From Vibrio sp. RE88 (GTDB taxonomy: Bacteria; Pseudomonadota; Gammaproteobacteria; Enterobacterales; Vibrionaceae): DNA of 64,000 nucleotides. A program made the translations under genes and the position numbers. Position 1 is the first letter of the stretch; the number at the start of each line of letters is the position of its first letter. The notes under the pieces were generated by a model. The model saw only the letters and a program-made list of their open reading frames with translations, had not been told where the DNA came from and ran no database searches. The DNA is taken from assembly GCF_013113835.1 (NCBI RefSeq), contig NZ_VTYQ01000016.1, positions 1 to 64,000 of the forward strand, written 5' to 3'. Of this stretch, positions 17,020 to 25,949 are shown one piece after another.

Positions 17020-18438
17020 ATGAGTCAGGACAAAATTGAGATAAAAGACGTGACTCCAAAAACCTTTAACCCCAAGACGCACAAAAACACTGGGGACAGG
17101 TTTAACCCGAGCAACCGCATCTACGTGCGTGAAAGTAAGGGCACATTTCAACAGTTACGTCGCTATGGAGGCTGGTTGCTGCTGGTTCTCTTCGCTATGG
17201 TGCCATGGATTCCATACGGAGAACGTCAGGCGGTTTTACTAGACCTTGGTCATCAGCAGTTTAACTTCTTTGGTACCACACTTTACCCGCAAGATCTGAC
17301 CTTGCTGGCACTGCTGTTCATGATTTCCGCGTTCGGTCTGTTCTTCCTTACCACCTTCTTAGGTCGGGTATGGTGTGGCTATTTGTGTCCGCAAACCGTC
17401 TGGACCTTCATGTACATCTGGTTTGAAGAGAAGCTGGAAGGCAGCGCCAACAAACGCCGCAAACAAGATTCAGGCAAGCTGACCGCTAACCTCGCCATGC
17501 GCAAAGGGCTTAAGCACTTAGCATGGTGGGCCATTGCACTGGCAACAGGCTTCACCTTTACTGGCTACTTTGTCCCGATCAAAGATCTTGTACTCGGGTT
17601 CTTCACCTTTAACGCCGATTTCTGGCCTGTGTTCTGGGTGCTATTCTTTGCAGGCTGTACCTACGCCAATGCAGGCTGGATGCGCTCGATCATGTGTGTC
17701 CACATGTGCCCGTATGCGCGCTTCCAGTCAGCCATGTTTGATAAAGATACCTTCATCGTTGGCTATGACACGAAACGAGGCGAATCTCGTGGTGCTCGCT
17801 CACGTAAAGCCGATCCAAAAGCTCTGGGTTTAGGCGACTGTATCGACTGTAACCTGTGTGTGCAGGTGTGTCCGACCGGTATCGATATTCGCGATGGCCT
17901 GCAATATGAGTGCATCAACTGTGGCGCTTGTATTGATGCCTGTGACAATACGATGGATCGTATGGGCTATGAAAAAGGCCTGATCAGCTACACCACAGAG
18001 CATCGTTTGTCAGGCAAACACACTAAAGTCATGCGCCCTAAATTACTTGGCTATGGCGCAGTACTGTTAGTCATGATCGGTTTGTTCTTTGCTCAAGTGG
18101 CTGCCGTTGACCCAGCAGGCCTTAGCGTGCTGCGTGACCGTAATCAGTTATTCCGCGTCAACAGCTCCGGCGAAGTCGAAAACACCTACACACTGAAGAT
18201 CATCAACAAAACTCAGCAAACTCAAGAGTATAAGTTGGATGTGTCAGGACTCACTGATGTATCTTGGTATGGCAAACAAACTGTCCACGTTTCACCGGGT
18301 GAAGTGTACAACCTGCCAATGAGCTTAGGCGTCAATCCGGACAATCTCAGCTCTCCTGTCGCGACAATTCAGTTTATACTGTCCGATAGAGAAGACTTTA
18401 CGATTGAAGTAGAAAGCCGCTTTATTAAAAAACTTTAG
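17020..18438 (+). CDS. ccoG: Cytochrome c oxidase accessory protein CcoG
   Basis: Membrane iron-sulfur protein (FixG/RdxA family) implicated in copper reduction for cbb3 oxidase assembly. The 472-residue protein has several membrane helices (from about residue 45), CGYLCPQTVW and CVHMCPYARFQ cysteine motifs, two ferredoxin-like 4Fe-4S motifs (CIDCNLCVQVCP and CINCGACIDACD, about 274-310), and a C-terminal periplasmic immunoglobulin-like domain. GAAGGAAG precedes the ATG. The ccoNOPQ genes it serves are not in this window. Confidence 0.95.
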   Translation: MSQDKIEIKDVTPKTFNPKTHKNTGDRFNPSNRIYVRESKGTFQQLRRYGGWLLLVLFAMVPWIPYGERQAVLLDLGHQQFNFFGTTLYPQDLTLLALLFMISAFGLFFLTTFLGRVWCGYLCPQTVWTFMYIWFEEKLEGSANKRRKQDSGKLTANLAMRKGLKHLAWWAIALATGFTFTGYFVPIKDLVLGFFTFNADFWPVFWVLFFAGCTYANAGWMRSIMCVHMCPYARFQSAMFDKDTFIVGYDTKRGESRGARSRKADPKALGLGDCIDCNLCVQVCPTGIDIRDGLQYECINCGACIDACDNTMDRMGYEKGLISYTTEHRLSGKHTKVMRPKLLGYGAVLLVMIGLFFAQVAAVDPAGLSVLRDRNQLFRVNSSGEVENTYTLKIINKTQQTQEYKLDVSGLTDVSWYGKQTVHVSPGEVYNLPMSLGVNPDNLSSPVATIQFILSDREDFTIEVESRFIKKL

Positions 18439-18462
18439 CGGCTACCTCTACCTAAAACATGG

Positions 18463-18489
18463 AAAAGGGCTCAGCAATGAGCCCTTTTT
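18463..18489 (+). terminator. Terminator after ccoG, abutting the srkA start
   Basis: AAAAGGGCTCA / TGAGCCCTTTTT forms an 11-bp stem with loop GCAA. The T-run ends 4 nt before the srkA ATG. Confidence 0.88.
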
Positions 18490-18493
18490 ATTT

Positions 18494-19480
18494 ATGACAC
18501 AACAAGCCTTTAACTTTGATGCTCTGACGCCCGACTTTATGTGGTACGCCTTGGAAAGCATCGGCATTCGCGCCGAATCTGGCTTTCTGCCACTCAACAG
18601 CTATGAAAACCGTGTTTATCAGTTTACCGATGAAGAGCGTCAACGTTATGTGGTGAAGTTCTATCGCCCCGAGCGCTGGAGCTCAGAGCAGATACAAGAA
18701 GAACACGACTTTACCCTGGAGCTGATTGAATCCGACATCCCGGTTGCCCCTCCGATAAAAATCCAAGGGAAAACTCTGCATCAGTATCAGGGGTATCTGT
18801 TTGCACTGTTTGCCAGTGTTGGCGGACGCCAGTTTGAAGTGGATAACCTCGAACAACTGGAAGGCGTAGGGCGTTTCCTTGGTCGAATCCATAAAGTCGG
18901 TGCTCGAATGCCCTTTCAGCACAGACCCACCATCAGCCTCGAAGAATACCTGCATCAACCACGTAAGATTCTGGAGCAATCACAGTTTATTCCATTTCAT
19001 CTGGAGAATGCCTTCTTCAATGATTTAGACTTGTTGATTCAATCGTTGCAACAACAATGGGATGACTCAGCCAACATCATTCGCCTTCACGGTGATTGCC
19101 ATCCGGGTAATATTCTCTGGCGCGACGGCCCGATGTTTGTCGACCTTGATGATTCTCGTAATGGGCCAGCAGTGCAAGACTTGTGGATGATGCTCAATGG
19201 CGAGCGTGCCGATAAGCTGATGCAGCTCGATATCCTGCTTGAGGCGTATCAGGAGTTTAACGACTTTAATACCAACGAATTGAAACTAATTGAACCTTCA
19301 CGCGGTCTACGTATGGTGCACTATATGGCATGGTTGGCAAAAAGATGGCAGGATCCTGCTTTTCCTATCGCCTTCCCGTGGTTTGATGATCCAAAATACT
19401 GGGAAAGCCAGGTATTAGCTTTCAAAGAACAAATTTCGGCATTGAGTGAGCCACCACTCTCACTGATGCCTCAGTGGTAA
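18494..19480 (+). CDS. srkA: Stress response kinase A (YihE)
   Basis: Ser/Thr protein kinase of the aminoglycoside-phosphotransferase fold that in E. coli protects cells against stress-induced death. The 328-residue protein matches E. coli SrkA throughout, with LNSYENRVYQF (about 34-44), RLHGDCHPGNILWRDG (catalytic loop, about 197-212) and metal-binding FVDLDDSRNGP (about 215-225). Homology fixes the ATG at 18494, but there is no Shine-Dalgarno sequence: the ccoG terminator sits directly upstream. dsbA follows closely, as in E. coli. Confidence 0.95.
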   Translation: MTQQAFNFDALTPDFMWYALESIGIRAESGFLPLNSYENRVYQFTDEERQRYVVKFYRPERWSSEQIQEEHDFTLELIESDIPVAPPIKIQGKTLHQYQGYLFALFASVGGRQFEVDNLEQLEGVGRFLGRIHKVGARMPFQHRPTISLEEYLHQPRKILEQSQFIPFHLENAFFNDLDLLIQSLQQQWDDSANIIRLHGDCHPGNILWRDGPMFVDLDDSRNGPAVQDLWMMLNGERADKLMQLDILLEAYQEFNDFNTNELKLIEPSRGLRMVHYMAWLAKRWQDPAFPIAFPWFDDPKYWESQVLAFKEQISALSEPPLSLMPQW

Positions 19481-19510
19481 GAAGCCAAAATGAAAAACAT
19501 GGAGTCAATA

Positions 19511-20131
19511 ATGAAAAAGCTGTTTGCACTTGTCGCAACTGTTATGTTGAGCCTTTCTGCTCACGCCGCTCAATTCAAAGAAGGTGAACATTATCAAGTT
19601 CTTGATATTCCTTCAGCTTCTCTCAGCAAGGCTTCACAAAAGCCAACCGTGACCGAGTTCTTCTCTTTCTACTGCCCACACTGTAATACGTTTGAGCCAA
19701 TCATCGAGCAGCTAAAAGCTCAACTTCCAGAAGGGGCAAAATTCCAGAAAAATCACGTTTCCTTCATGGGTGGTAGCATGGGTGAGTCGATGAGCAAAGC
19801 TTACGCGACTATGGTAGCGCTGAAAGTGGAAGACAAAATGGTGCCAGTCATGTTTAACCGCATTCACAACATGCGTAAGCCACCAAAAAATGATGAAGAA
19901 TTGCGTCAAATCTTCCTAGACGAAGGCATTGATGCGAAGAAATTTGATGCGGCATTCAAAGGCTTTGCCGTTGACTCTATGGTACGCCGCTTCGACAAGC
20001 AGTTTAAAGACAGCGGCCTGTCTGGCGTACCAGCAGTGGTCGTGAACAATAAGTACCTTGTTCAGGCACAGAGCATCAAGACGATTAACGAATACTTCGA
20101 GCTGGTTAACTTCCTGCTGACTAAAAAGTAA
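19511..20131 (+). CDS. dsbA: Periplasmic thiol:disulfide oxidoreductase DsbA
   Basis: Introduces disulfides into exported proteins (TcpG in V. cholerae). The 206-residue precursor has a signal peptide (MKKLFALVATVMLSLSAHAA, cleaved after residue 19-20), a thioredoxin fold with an inserted helical domain, the CPHC active site (about residues 49-52) and the cis-Pro loop SGVPAVVV. I choose ATG 19511, preceded by GGAG; an upstream in-frame ATG at 19490 would bury the signal peptide. Likely translated from a srkA-dsbA transcript. Confidence 0.96.
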   Translation: MKKLFALVATVMLSLSAHAAQFKEGEHYQVLDIPSASLSKASQKPTVTEFFSFYCPHCNTFEPIIEQLKAQLPEGAKFQKNHVSFMGGSMGESMSKAYATMVALKVEDKMVPVMFNRIHNMRKPPKNDEELRQIFLDEGIDAKKFDAAFKGFAVDSMVRRFDKQFKDSGLSGVPAVVVNNKYLVQAQSIKTINEYFELVNFLLTKK

Positions 20132-20146
20132 TGAGTTGATTACGTA

Positions 20147-20172
20147 AAAAAGGGAGCCTTGGCTCCCTTTTT
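20147..20172 (+). terminator. Terminator after dsbA
   Basis: AAAAAGGGAGC / GCTCCCTTTTT stem with a 4-nt CTTG loop and terminal T-run. The next gene is convergent. Confidence 0.88.
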
Positions 20173-20186
20173 AGTGTTCGATTGAT

Positions 20187-21071
20187 TTACTTATCCTGAT
20201 GAATCTCTTTTAGCAGTTCATCTTTATCCTGCCATACTTCACCCAGCCATTGCTGAAACTGGCGTTTAAACGGCTTATCATTGAAGTAATCACCGCGTAC
20301 GCTGTCATCGACAGGCAACACTTTAATACGTACGACTATCTTGGTCATTCGCCCCATCAGCATGTCGCGAAAAGGCTTATCGGTGTTTTCCGGATACGCC
20401 AGCGTGACATCAATAATGTTTTCGAACTGATCGCCCATAGCCGCCAACGTATACGCAATCCCGCCCGTTTTAGGCTGCAACAAATACTGATAGCCCGCTT
20501 TGCTCTTTTTCTGCTTCTGCTCAGTAAAACGTGTGCCTTCCACATAATTCACCACGGTCGTTGGGGTATGCTTGAACTTGGCACAAGATCGACGAGTTGT
20601 TGCCAAATCCTGACCACGCTTTTCCGGGTGGCGAATCAAATACTCTCTGGAATAGCGGCGCATAAACGGCATATCCAGCGCCCAACACGCCATGCCTATA
20701 AACGGAACGTAAAATAATTGTTGCTTAAGAAAGAACTTCGGCATGGGAATGCGGTCTTTAAACACACAGCACAATACTACGATGTCCGTCCAGCTGAGAT
20801 GATTGCTGATCAGTAAATACCAACCGTCCTTTCTCAGACTTTCTCCGCCTTCGATGTCCCACTCGACACGATTGAACATAGAAAGAATGGCCGAATTTAT
20901 GGTTGCCCATAACCACATCATCCGATTGGCCATTGCAGTACCTTTTGCCTGCAATTTACTTGTTGGTAACACGACTTTAATCAAAGCAATGATACAAATG
21001 GCGACCGAGCAAAAAGCTGAGTTAAGGATGACCAGAGTCACATTCAGTACAAGGAGTAGGTATGCAAACAT
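20187..21071 (-). CDS. PlsC-like acyltransferase (YihG family)
   Basis: Membrane lysophospholipid acyltransferase family protein, 294 residues, resembling E. coli YihG, which also neighbours dsbA. One or two N-terminal membrane helices (about 2-35) precede the catalytic HLSWTD (HX4D motif, about residues 91-96) and the acyl-acceptor motif EGTR (about 177-180). Acyl-chain and acceptor specificity cannot be read from sequence. The ribosome site before ATG 21071 is weak. Confidence 0.88.
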   Translation of the reverse strand: MFAYLLLVLNVTLVILNSAFCSVAICIIALIKVVLPTSKLQAKGTAMANRMMWLWATINSAILSMFNRVEWDIEGGESLRKDGWYLLISNHLSWTDIVVLCCVFKDRIPMPKFFLKQQLFYVPFIGMACWALDMPFMRRYSREYLIRHPEKRGQDLATTRRSCAKFKHTPTTVVNYVEGTRFTEQKQKKSKAGYQYLLQPKTGGIAYTLAAMGDQFENIIDVTLAYPENTDKPFRDMLMGRMTKIVVRIKVLPVDDSVRGDYFNDKPFKRQFQQWLGEVWQDKDELLKEIHQDK

Positions 21072-21254
21072 AACGCTTATTAATGAGATCCCAGATAGAA
21101 TTTATAACGTTTCATTTATGAATAATAAAACAGCGTGTAATTATACAATTCCTTAACCACATTGGAATCACTCTGACGATGGTCAGATTAGTTCGACAAA
21201 ACTTCGACAACCACTTATCTAAAGTACAACGGTTCATAACAAGGAGAACCCTCA

Positions 21255-22241
21255 ATGAAAGCCAAACTCTCTCTAATAGCCCTGTCGCTGGTTGCCCTTC
21301 CAACGATGGCTCAGCTATCAGAACAAGCAGGATTTAGTGGTGAAGTGTCACTCAGCGCTGGATTTGCCTCTACCACTTCAAACTTCAATACCGATGGCGA
21401 TAAGACCATCAATGATGTCAATCAAACGGCGTCTTCAGACAGTGGCGCGCTGGTACTGCCACTTGGTAGCTTGGCCTATACCTTCGGTACAAATTTAGAC
21501 AAACAGTTTTACGTAGGTATGGCTCGTGAAGATATTGCTGTCGGTACCCTAGCATTAGAACTGGGCTACAAGCAGCAGCTTGCTTCAGGGATGGTGATCG
21601 ATGCTTCTTTCCTACCAACTGTGATGTCAGGCGAAACTTGGTCGGATCCATTCTTAACCGGTCAGGAACGTCAAACCACAGACGAAACAGGTAATGCATT
21701 CCGTCTGAAGTTCAACAATATTATGGGTTCTAACTTCAGCCTAGATACTGCCTACGCGACTCGCGATATTGACGATGAGAAGTCTGGTGCCGGAGATAGC
21801 ACTCTAACAACCGCAGAGCGAAATTCCTTACAACGCGACGCTTCGTCCATCTACCTAAAAGGGGACTATCGTCAGCAACTCACTCGCACTTCTTTCCTAC
21901 AACCGTCATTAACCTACGTCAAAACCGATGCCGACGGTGATGCCAACTCACTCGATTCGATTGGCGGTGAGCTAAGTTACTTTAAGATCATGAATCGTCA
22001 TCAGTTCGCACTGACCGCTGGCTACACCAACCGTTCTTACGACGCCGTCAACCCAATTTACGGCAAGACGCGTGACGAAGATGAACTGAGCTTCTTTGCT
22101 GCCTACGAATATCAAGAGTTCATGGGCTGGAAAGACTGGTCATTGATTTCGTTTGCCGGTTACTCCACCACCGACTCCAACATCGACTTCTACGATGAAG
22201 ACCAGTACTTGTTCTCGGTTGGTATGAACTACCAGTTCTAA
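21255..22241 (+). CDS. DUF2860 family outer-membrane beta-barrel protein
   Basis: A 328-residue protein with a signal peptide (about 1-19, ending TMA-QL) followed by alternating amphipathic strands rich in Gly, Ser, Thr and aromatic residues, and ending in Phe (SVGMNYQF), the usual outer-membrane insertion signal. It matches DUF2860 proteins common in vibrios; function unknown, barrel topology inferred. AAGGAG lies 9 nt before the ATG. A single-gene unit with its own terminator. Confidence 0.85.
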   Translation: MKAKLSLIALSLVALPTMAQLSEQAGFSGEVSLSAGFASTTSNFNTDGDKTINDVNQTASSDSGALVLPLGSLAYTFGTNLDKQFYVGMAREDIAVGTLALELGYKQQLASGMVIDASFLPTVMSGETWSDPFLTGQERQTTDETGNAFRLKFNNIMGSNFSLDTAYATRDIDDEKSGAGDSTLTTAERNSLQRDASSIYLKGDYRQQLTRTSFLQPSLTYVKTDADGDANSLDSIGGELSYFKIMNRHQFALTAGYTNRSYDAVNPIYGKTRDEDELSFFAAYEYQEFMGWKDWSLISFAGYSTTDSNIDFYDEDQYLFSVGMNYQF

Positions 22242-22251
22242 ATGGAACGAC

Positions 22252-22275
22252 AGCCCGCCTAGCGCGGGCTTTTTT
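22252..22275 (+). terminator. Terminator after the DUF2860 gene
   Basis: AGCCCGC / GCGGGCT stem with 5-nt loop and six T on the plus strand only. The T-run overlaps the stop codon of convergent comM. Confidence 0.88.
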
Positions 22276-23797
22276 ATACTGCCTGAGCAGTCAATTGCTT
22301 AAGCAATCGGTCCATTGCCCGATACCCCAACGCTTCAGCCAGATGATGGCGAGCAATCTGTGACTGACCATCTAAATCCGCAATGGTGCGCGCGACCTTG
22401 ATGATTCGATGATAAGCCCGAATTGACAACCCGAGCCGGTGCAACGCACTTTCCAAAAACTGCGCATCTTCTTTTTTCAATGGGCAATACTCCTCTATCT
22501 CGCGACTGCCCAACAGTGCATTGACCTTATTGGAGCGCTCCAGCATACAGGCTCTGGCATTGAGCACTCTTTGCTTAACCACCTGTGTTGGTTCACCACG
22601 ATCGCCACCTTCGGCCAAAGTACCTTTAGGCAAGGCTGGGATCTCAAGTGACATATCAAAACGATCCAGTAAAGGGCCAGATAGCCGACTCAGATAACGT
22701 AAAATGGTTTGCGGATTCACTCTGGATTGATTGCCTTCGTAATACCCCGTCGGGCTCGGATTGAGCGCCCCCACCAGTTGAAAGCGTGCAGGGAAGCGAG
22801 TTTTTCCCTGAGCGCGAGAGATAATAATTTCCCCAGATTCCAGCGGCTCACGCAGCGAATCAAGTACTTTGCGTTCAAACTCTGGCATTTCATCAAGAAA
22901 CAGCAAGCCATTGTGCGCCAAAGAAATTTCACCCGGCCTTGGAATCGTGCCACCACCAACAAGGGCGGCCATTGAGCTTGAGTGGTGCGGAGCACGAAAG
23001 GGGCGCCGCTTCCAGTTGAGCGCATTAATCTCCTGCTGAGTCAGCGACGCAACAGACGCCGTTTCCATTGCTTCGTCGTCACTCATTTCCGGCAGCAAAT
23101 CGCACAAACGCGAGGCAAGCATGGTTTTCCCTGTCCCGGGCGGACCTAAAAATAACAAGTTGTGGTTTCCTGCTGCGGCAATTTCCAAAGCACGTTTGCC
23201 TTGCTGCTGACCAATGATGTCTTGTAAGTCACGGCCATTATCCACCGCTCGGTGCAGATTTTGCGTTTGATGCAGGCTAAGTTGTTGTTGGCCGCAAAGA
23301 TCAGCACATACTTCCAATAAGCTTTGAGCGGATTTATGTTGTTCTTCGCCCACTAAAGCGGCTTGATCGCCGTTGTAATGAGGTACCACTAGGCTTCGCT
23401 GTGCTTTATTGGCTGCCAGTGCCGCAGGCAATACCCCTTTCACTCCGCGCAGCTCACCTGACAAAGCCAGTTCACCAACAAATTCTTTTTCTGCCAAACC
23501 GCTGACTGGGATCTGCTCTGAAGCGGCAAGAATGCCAAGTGCAATCGGCAGATCAAAACGCCCTCCTTCCTTGGGCAGATCGGCGGGCGCAAGATTGACC
23601 GTGATTCGCTTGGCTGGAAACTCAAATCGAGAGTTAATGATCGCACTGCGCACTCTGTCGCGTGATTCTTTAACAGTGGTTTCCGGTAATCCGACCAAGC
23701 AGAAACCTGGCATTCCATTACTGATATGCACTTCTACTGTCACAGGGGGTGCTTCGACCCCCACCGATGCCCGACTGTAAATAATGGCTAGGCCCAT
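22274..23797 (-). CDS. comM: Branch-migration helicase ComM (YifB family)
   Basis: AAA+ hexameric helicase that extends heteroduplex during integration of transforming DNA; shown in V. cholerae and other competent bacteria. The 507-residue protein has an N-terminal Lon-like/ChlI domain (ISNGMPGFCLVGLPETTVKE, about 27-46), Walker A GPPGTGKT (about 218-225), Walker B LLFLDEMPEF (about 297-306) and a C-terminal Mg-chelatase-type domain. Full length. Divergent from the ilv operon. Confidence 0.95.
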   Translation of the reverse strand: MGLAIIYSRASVGVEAPPVTVEVHISNGMPGFCLVGLPETTVKESRDRVRSAIINSRFEFPAKRITVNLAPADLPKEGGRFDLPIALGILAASEQIPVSGLAEKEFVGELALSGELRGVKGVLPAALAANKAQRSLVVPHYNGDQAALVGEEQHKSAQSLLEVCADLCGQQQLSLHQTQNLHRAVDNGRDLQDIIGQQQGKRALEIAAAGNHNLLFLGPPGTGKTMLASRLCDLLPEMSDDEAMETASVASLTQQEINALNWKRRPFRAPHHSSSMAALVGGGTIPRPGEISLAHNGLLFLDEMPEFERKVLDSLREPLESGEIIISRAQGKTRFPARFQLVGALNPSPTGYYEGNQSRVNPQTILRYLSRLSGPLLDRFDMSLEIPALPKGTLAEGGDRGEPTQVVKQRVLNARACMLERSNKVNALLGSREIEEYCPLKKEDAQFLESALHRLGLSIRAYHRIIKVARTIADLDGQSQIARHHLAEALGYRAMDRLLKQLTAQAV

Positions 23798-23914
23798 AAT
23801 CTTCCCTACATTCTCTGCTATCTATTTATCTGTTTGATAACTTGCGCACTTTTCTAACAATCTTGTTATATAGCTTGGTGAGATGATGAGAGAATGTGAA
23901 AAAAGAATGACTTT

Positions 23915-23943
23915 TTGCTTGTCATGTAACGGAATTCTATGTT
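23915..23943 (+). promoter_or_regulatory. Probable ilv operon promoter
   Basis: TTGCTT (23915-23920), 17-bp spacer, TATGTT (23938-23943). Initiation near 23950 would give a leader RNA of about 190 nt to the attenuator, close to that of the E. coli ilvGMEDA operon. Confidence 0.6.
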
Positions 23944-24003
23944 ACCACTAGTGACGCAAACAATTTCGTACCATATTACGTAAGCACAACATTAAAAAAG
24001 AAT

Positions 24004-24093
24004 ATGAATTTCAACGCCCGCATTAACGCACTGATTGTCCTGATTATCGTGGTCATTATTGATTCCGCGCGGGGGCTGGTGGGCGAAAAATAA
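24004..24093 (+). CDS. ilvL: ilv operon leader peptide
   Basis: A 29-residue peptide whose centre (residues 10-19, LIVLIIVVII) is almost only Leu, Ile and Val, the end products of the operon. Ribosome stalling in this run when charged tRNA is scarce is the classical attenuation sensor. The gene lies between the promoter and the attenuator hairpin, 208 bp before ilvG. Two further branched residues, LV at 25-26, precede the stop. Confidence 0.95.
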   Translation: MNFNARINALIVLIIVVIIDSARGLVGEK

Positions 24094-24143
24094 AACACCA
24101 AATTCAAAAAAACCCCCGCACTGAAAAGTCCGGGGGTTTTTTT
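24069..24143 (+). promoter_or_regulatory. ilv attenuator: antiterminator and terminator
   Basis: Terminator arms 24106-24118 (A7C5G) and 24131-24143 (CG5T7) give a 13-bp stem with a T-rich tail. The segment GCGGGGG at 24069-24075, inside ilvL, is a perfect complement of CCCCCGC at 24113-24119, so a ribosome stalled upstream can free it to form a competing antiterminator. Confidence 0.92.
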
Positions 24144-24301
24144 CAACTTAAACGCTGAAAATCAGCGAAAAAATAAACACTGACTTAGTCAGGCAGACAG
24201 AAAAATAAAGAGCTCAGCCGCGAGCTGGCAGGAAGAATGGGAGCGCACATGACGTGCACAACAACACAACATTGCTACTTAGGTAGCCAAGGAGGCTTAC
24301 G

Positions 24302-25948
24302 ATGACAGGTGCTGAATTAGTCGTAGCCGCATTAAAACAACAAGGCATTAAAACCGTATTCGGCTATCCGGGCGGTGCAATCATGCCAATTTATGACGCG
24401 CTGTATGACGGTGGCGTCGAGCACATCCTCTGCCGCCACGAGCAAGGCGCAGCCATGGCCGCTATCGGTATGGCCCGTGCAACTCAGGACGTCGCAGTCT
24501 GTATGGCGACATCCGGCCCCGGCGCCACTAACCTTGTAACTGGTTTGGCCGATGCTTTTATGGACTCGATCCCAATGGTGGCAATCACGGGTCAGGTAGC
24601 CAGTTCCCACATCGGAACAGACGCTTTCCAGGAAATGGACGTGATTGGCATGTCGCTATCCTGTACCAAGCACAGCTACCTAGTGACGGAAATTGACGAT
24701 CTTGCGCCAACCTTAGCCGAAGCGTTTGAAGTGGCGAAAGCAGGCCGACCGGGGCCAGTGATTGTCGATATCGCTAAAGATGTTCAGCTGGCTCAAGCAC
24801 CGGTTGACGTTTTGCCTCCATTTACGCCACCAGCGCTTCCCGTTCCTCAAGCAGAAGCCGTTTCTGCCGCTCAAGAGATTCTTTCGCAAAGTACCCGCCC
24901 AGTTTTCTATGTCGGTGGTGGTGTACAACTGGGTAAAGCTACAGACGCCGTTCGCGAATTCCTACGTTTAAACCCAATGCCTTCGGTCAGCACCCTGAAA
25001 GGCTTAGGTACTATCGAGCGTCACGATCCACATTACCTTGGCATGCTGGGTATGCACGGCACCAAAGCCGCGAACCTAGTCGTTCAGGAATGTGATTTGC
25101 TGATTGCCGTTGGCGCACGATTCGATGACCGAGTCACAGGTAAGCTGGAAACGTTCGCCCCTCATGCTCGTGTTATCCATATCGATATCGATGCTGCTGA
25201 GATCAACAAGCTGCGTCACGCCCATGCGCCACTGCGTGGTGATATCAATTCCCTTCTTCCTCAGCTCGAACTGACTCAGGACATCACGCCATGGGTCAAG
25301 CACAGCGAAAGTCTGCGTAGTGGCTTTAAGTGGCGCTACGACCACCCGGGCGATCTGATTTTTGCTCCGGGTATGCTCAAGCAGTTGTCCGACATGATGC
25401 CTGATAGCTCAATGGTCTCAACCGATGTCGGGCAGCACCAGATGTGGGCAGCGCAACATATTCAGCCACGTGACCCACAGAACTTCATCACATCGGCTGG
25501 CTTAGGCACCATGGGCTTTGGCCTTCCTGCCGCTATGGGTGCCGCGGTCGCACGTCCGGATGATCAGTCTATCCTTATTACAGGTGACGGCTCTTTCATG
25601 ATGAACGTTCAGGAGCTGGGCACGCTAAAACGTCGCCAGATTCCGGTCAAAATCGTTCTATTGAACAACCAACGCTTAGGCATGGTACGTCAGTGGCAGT
25701 CGCTGTTCTTTGATGGTCGCCACAGTGAAACCATTCTGGATGACAACCCAGATTTCATCACCTTAGCGAAAGCGTTTGATATTCCTGGAAAAACGATCAC
25801 AAGAAAAGAAGAAGTTGAGCCAGCGATTCAGGAAATGCTGGATAGTGAAACCTCGTACTTGTTACACGTTTTGATCGACGAAGAAGAAAACGTATGGCCA
25901 CTGGTACCGCCGGGTGCTTCTAACAATGACATGCTGGAGAACACTTAA
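24302..25948 (+). CDS. ilvG: Acetolactate synthase II large subunit
   Basis: Thiamine-diphosphate enzyme making acetolactate and acetohydroxybutyrate, first common step of Val/Leu/Ile synthesis. The 548-residue protein has the activating Glu in CRHEQGAAMAAIG (about 45-57), a central FAD-binding domain, and the ThDP motif GDGSFMMNVQELGTL through LLNN (about 428-455). The frame is intact, unlike that of E. coli K-12. AAGGAGG precedes the ATG. The small subunit gene ilvM starts 1 nt after its stop. Confidence 0.97.
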   Translation: MTGAELVVAALKQQGIKTVFGYPGGAIMPIYDALYDGGVEHILCRHEQGAAMAAIGMARATQDVAVCMATSGPGATNLVTGLADAFMDSIPMVAITGQVASSHIGTDAFQEMDVIGMSLSCTKHSYLVTEIDDLAPTLAEAFEVAKAGRPGPVIVDIAKDVQLAQAPVDVLPPFTPPALPVPQAEAVSAAQEILSQSTRPVFYVGGGVQLGKATDAVREFLRLNPMPSVSTLKGLGTIERHDPHYLGMLGMHGTKAANLVVQECDLLIAVGARFDDRVTGKLETFAPHARVIHIDIDAAEINKLRHAHAPLRGDINSLLPQLELTQDITPWVKHSESLRSGFKWRYDHPGDLIFAPGMLKQLSDMMPDSSMVSTDVGQHQMWAAQHIQPRDPQNFITSAGLGTMGFGLPAAMGAAVARPDDQSILITGDGSFMMNVQELGTLKRRQIPVKIVLLNNQRLGMVRQWQSLFFDGRHSETILDDNPDFITLAKAFDIPGKTITRKEEVEPAIQEMLDSETSYLLHVLIDEEENVWPLVPPGASNNDMLENT

Positions 25949-25949
25949 G

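Noticed and set aside
20250..20717. 155-codon plus-strand frame opposite the acyltransferase
   Set aside because: Shadow of the conserved acyltransferase gene with HX4D and EGTR motifs.
24004..24093. Reading ilvL as a random short ORF
   Set aside because: The run of Leu/Ile/Val codons and the matched antiterminator make a leader peptide certain in practice.
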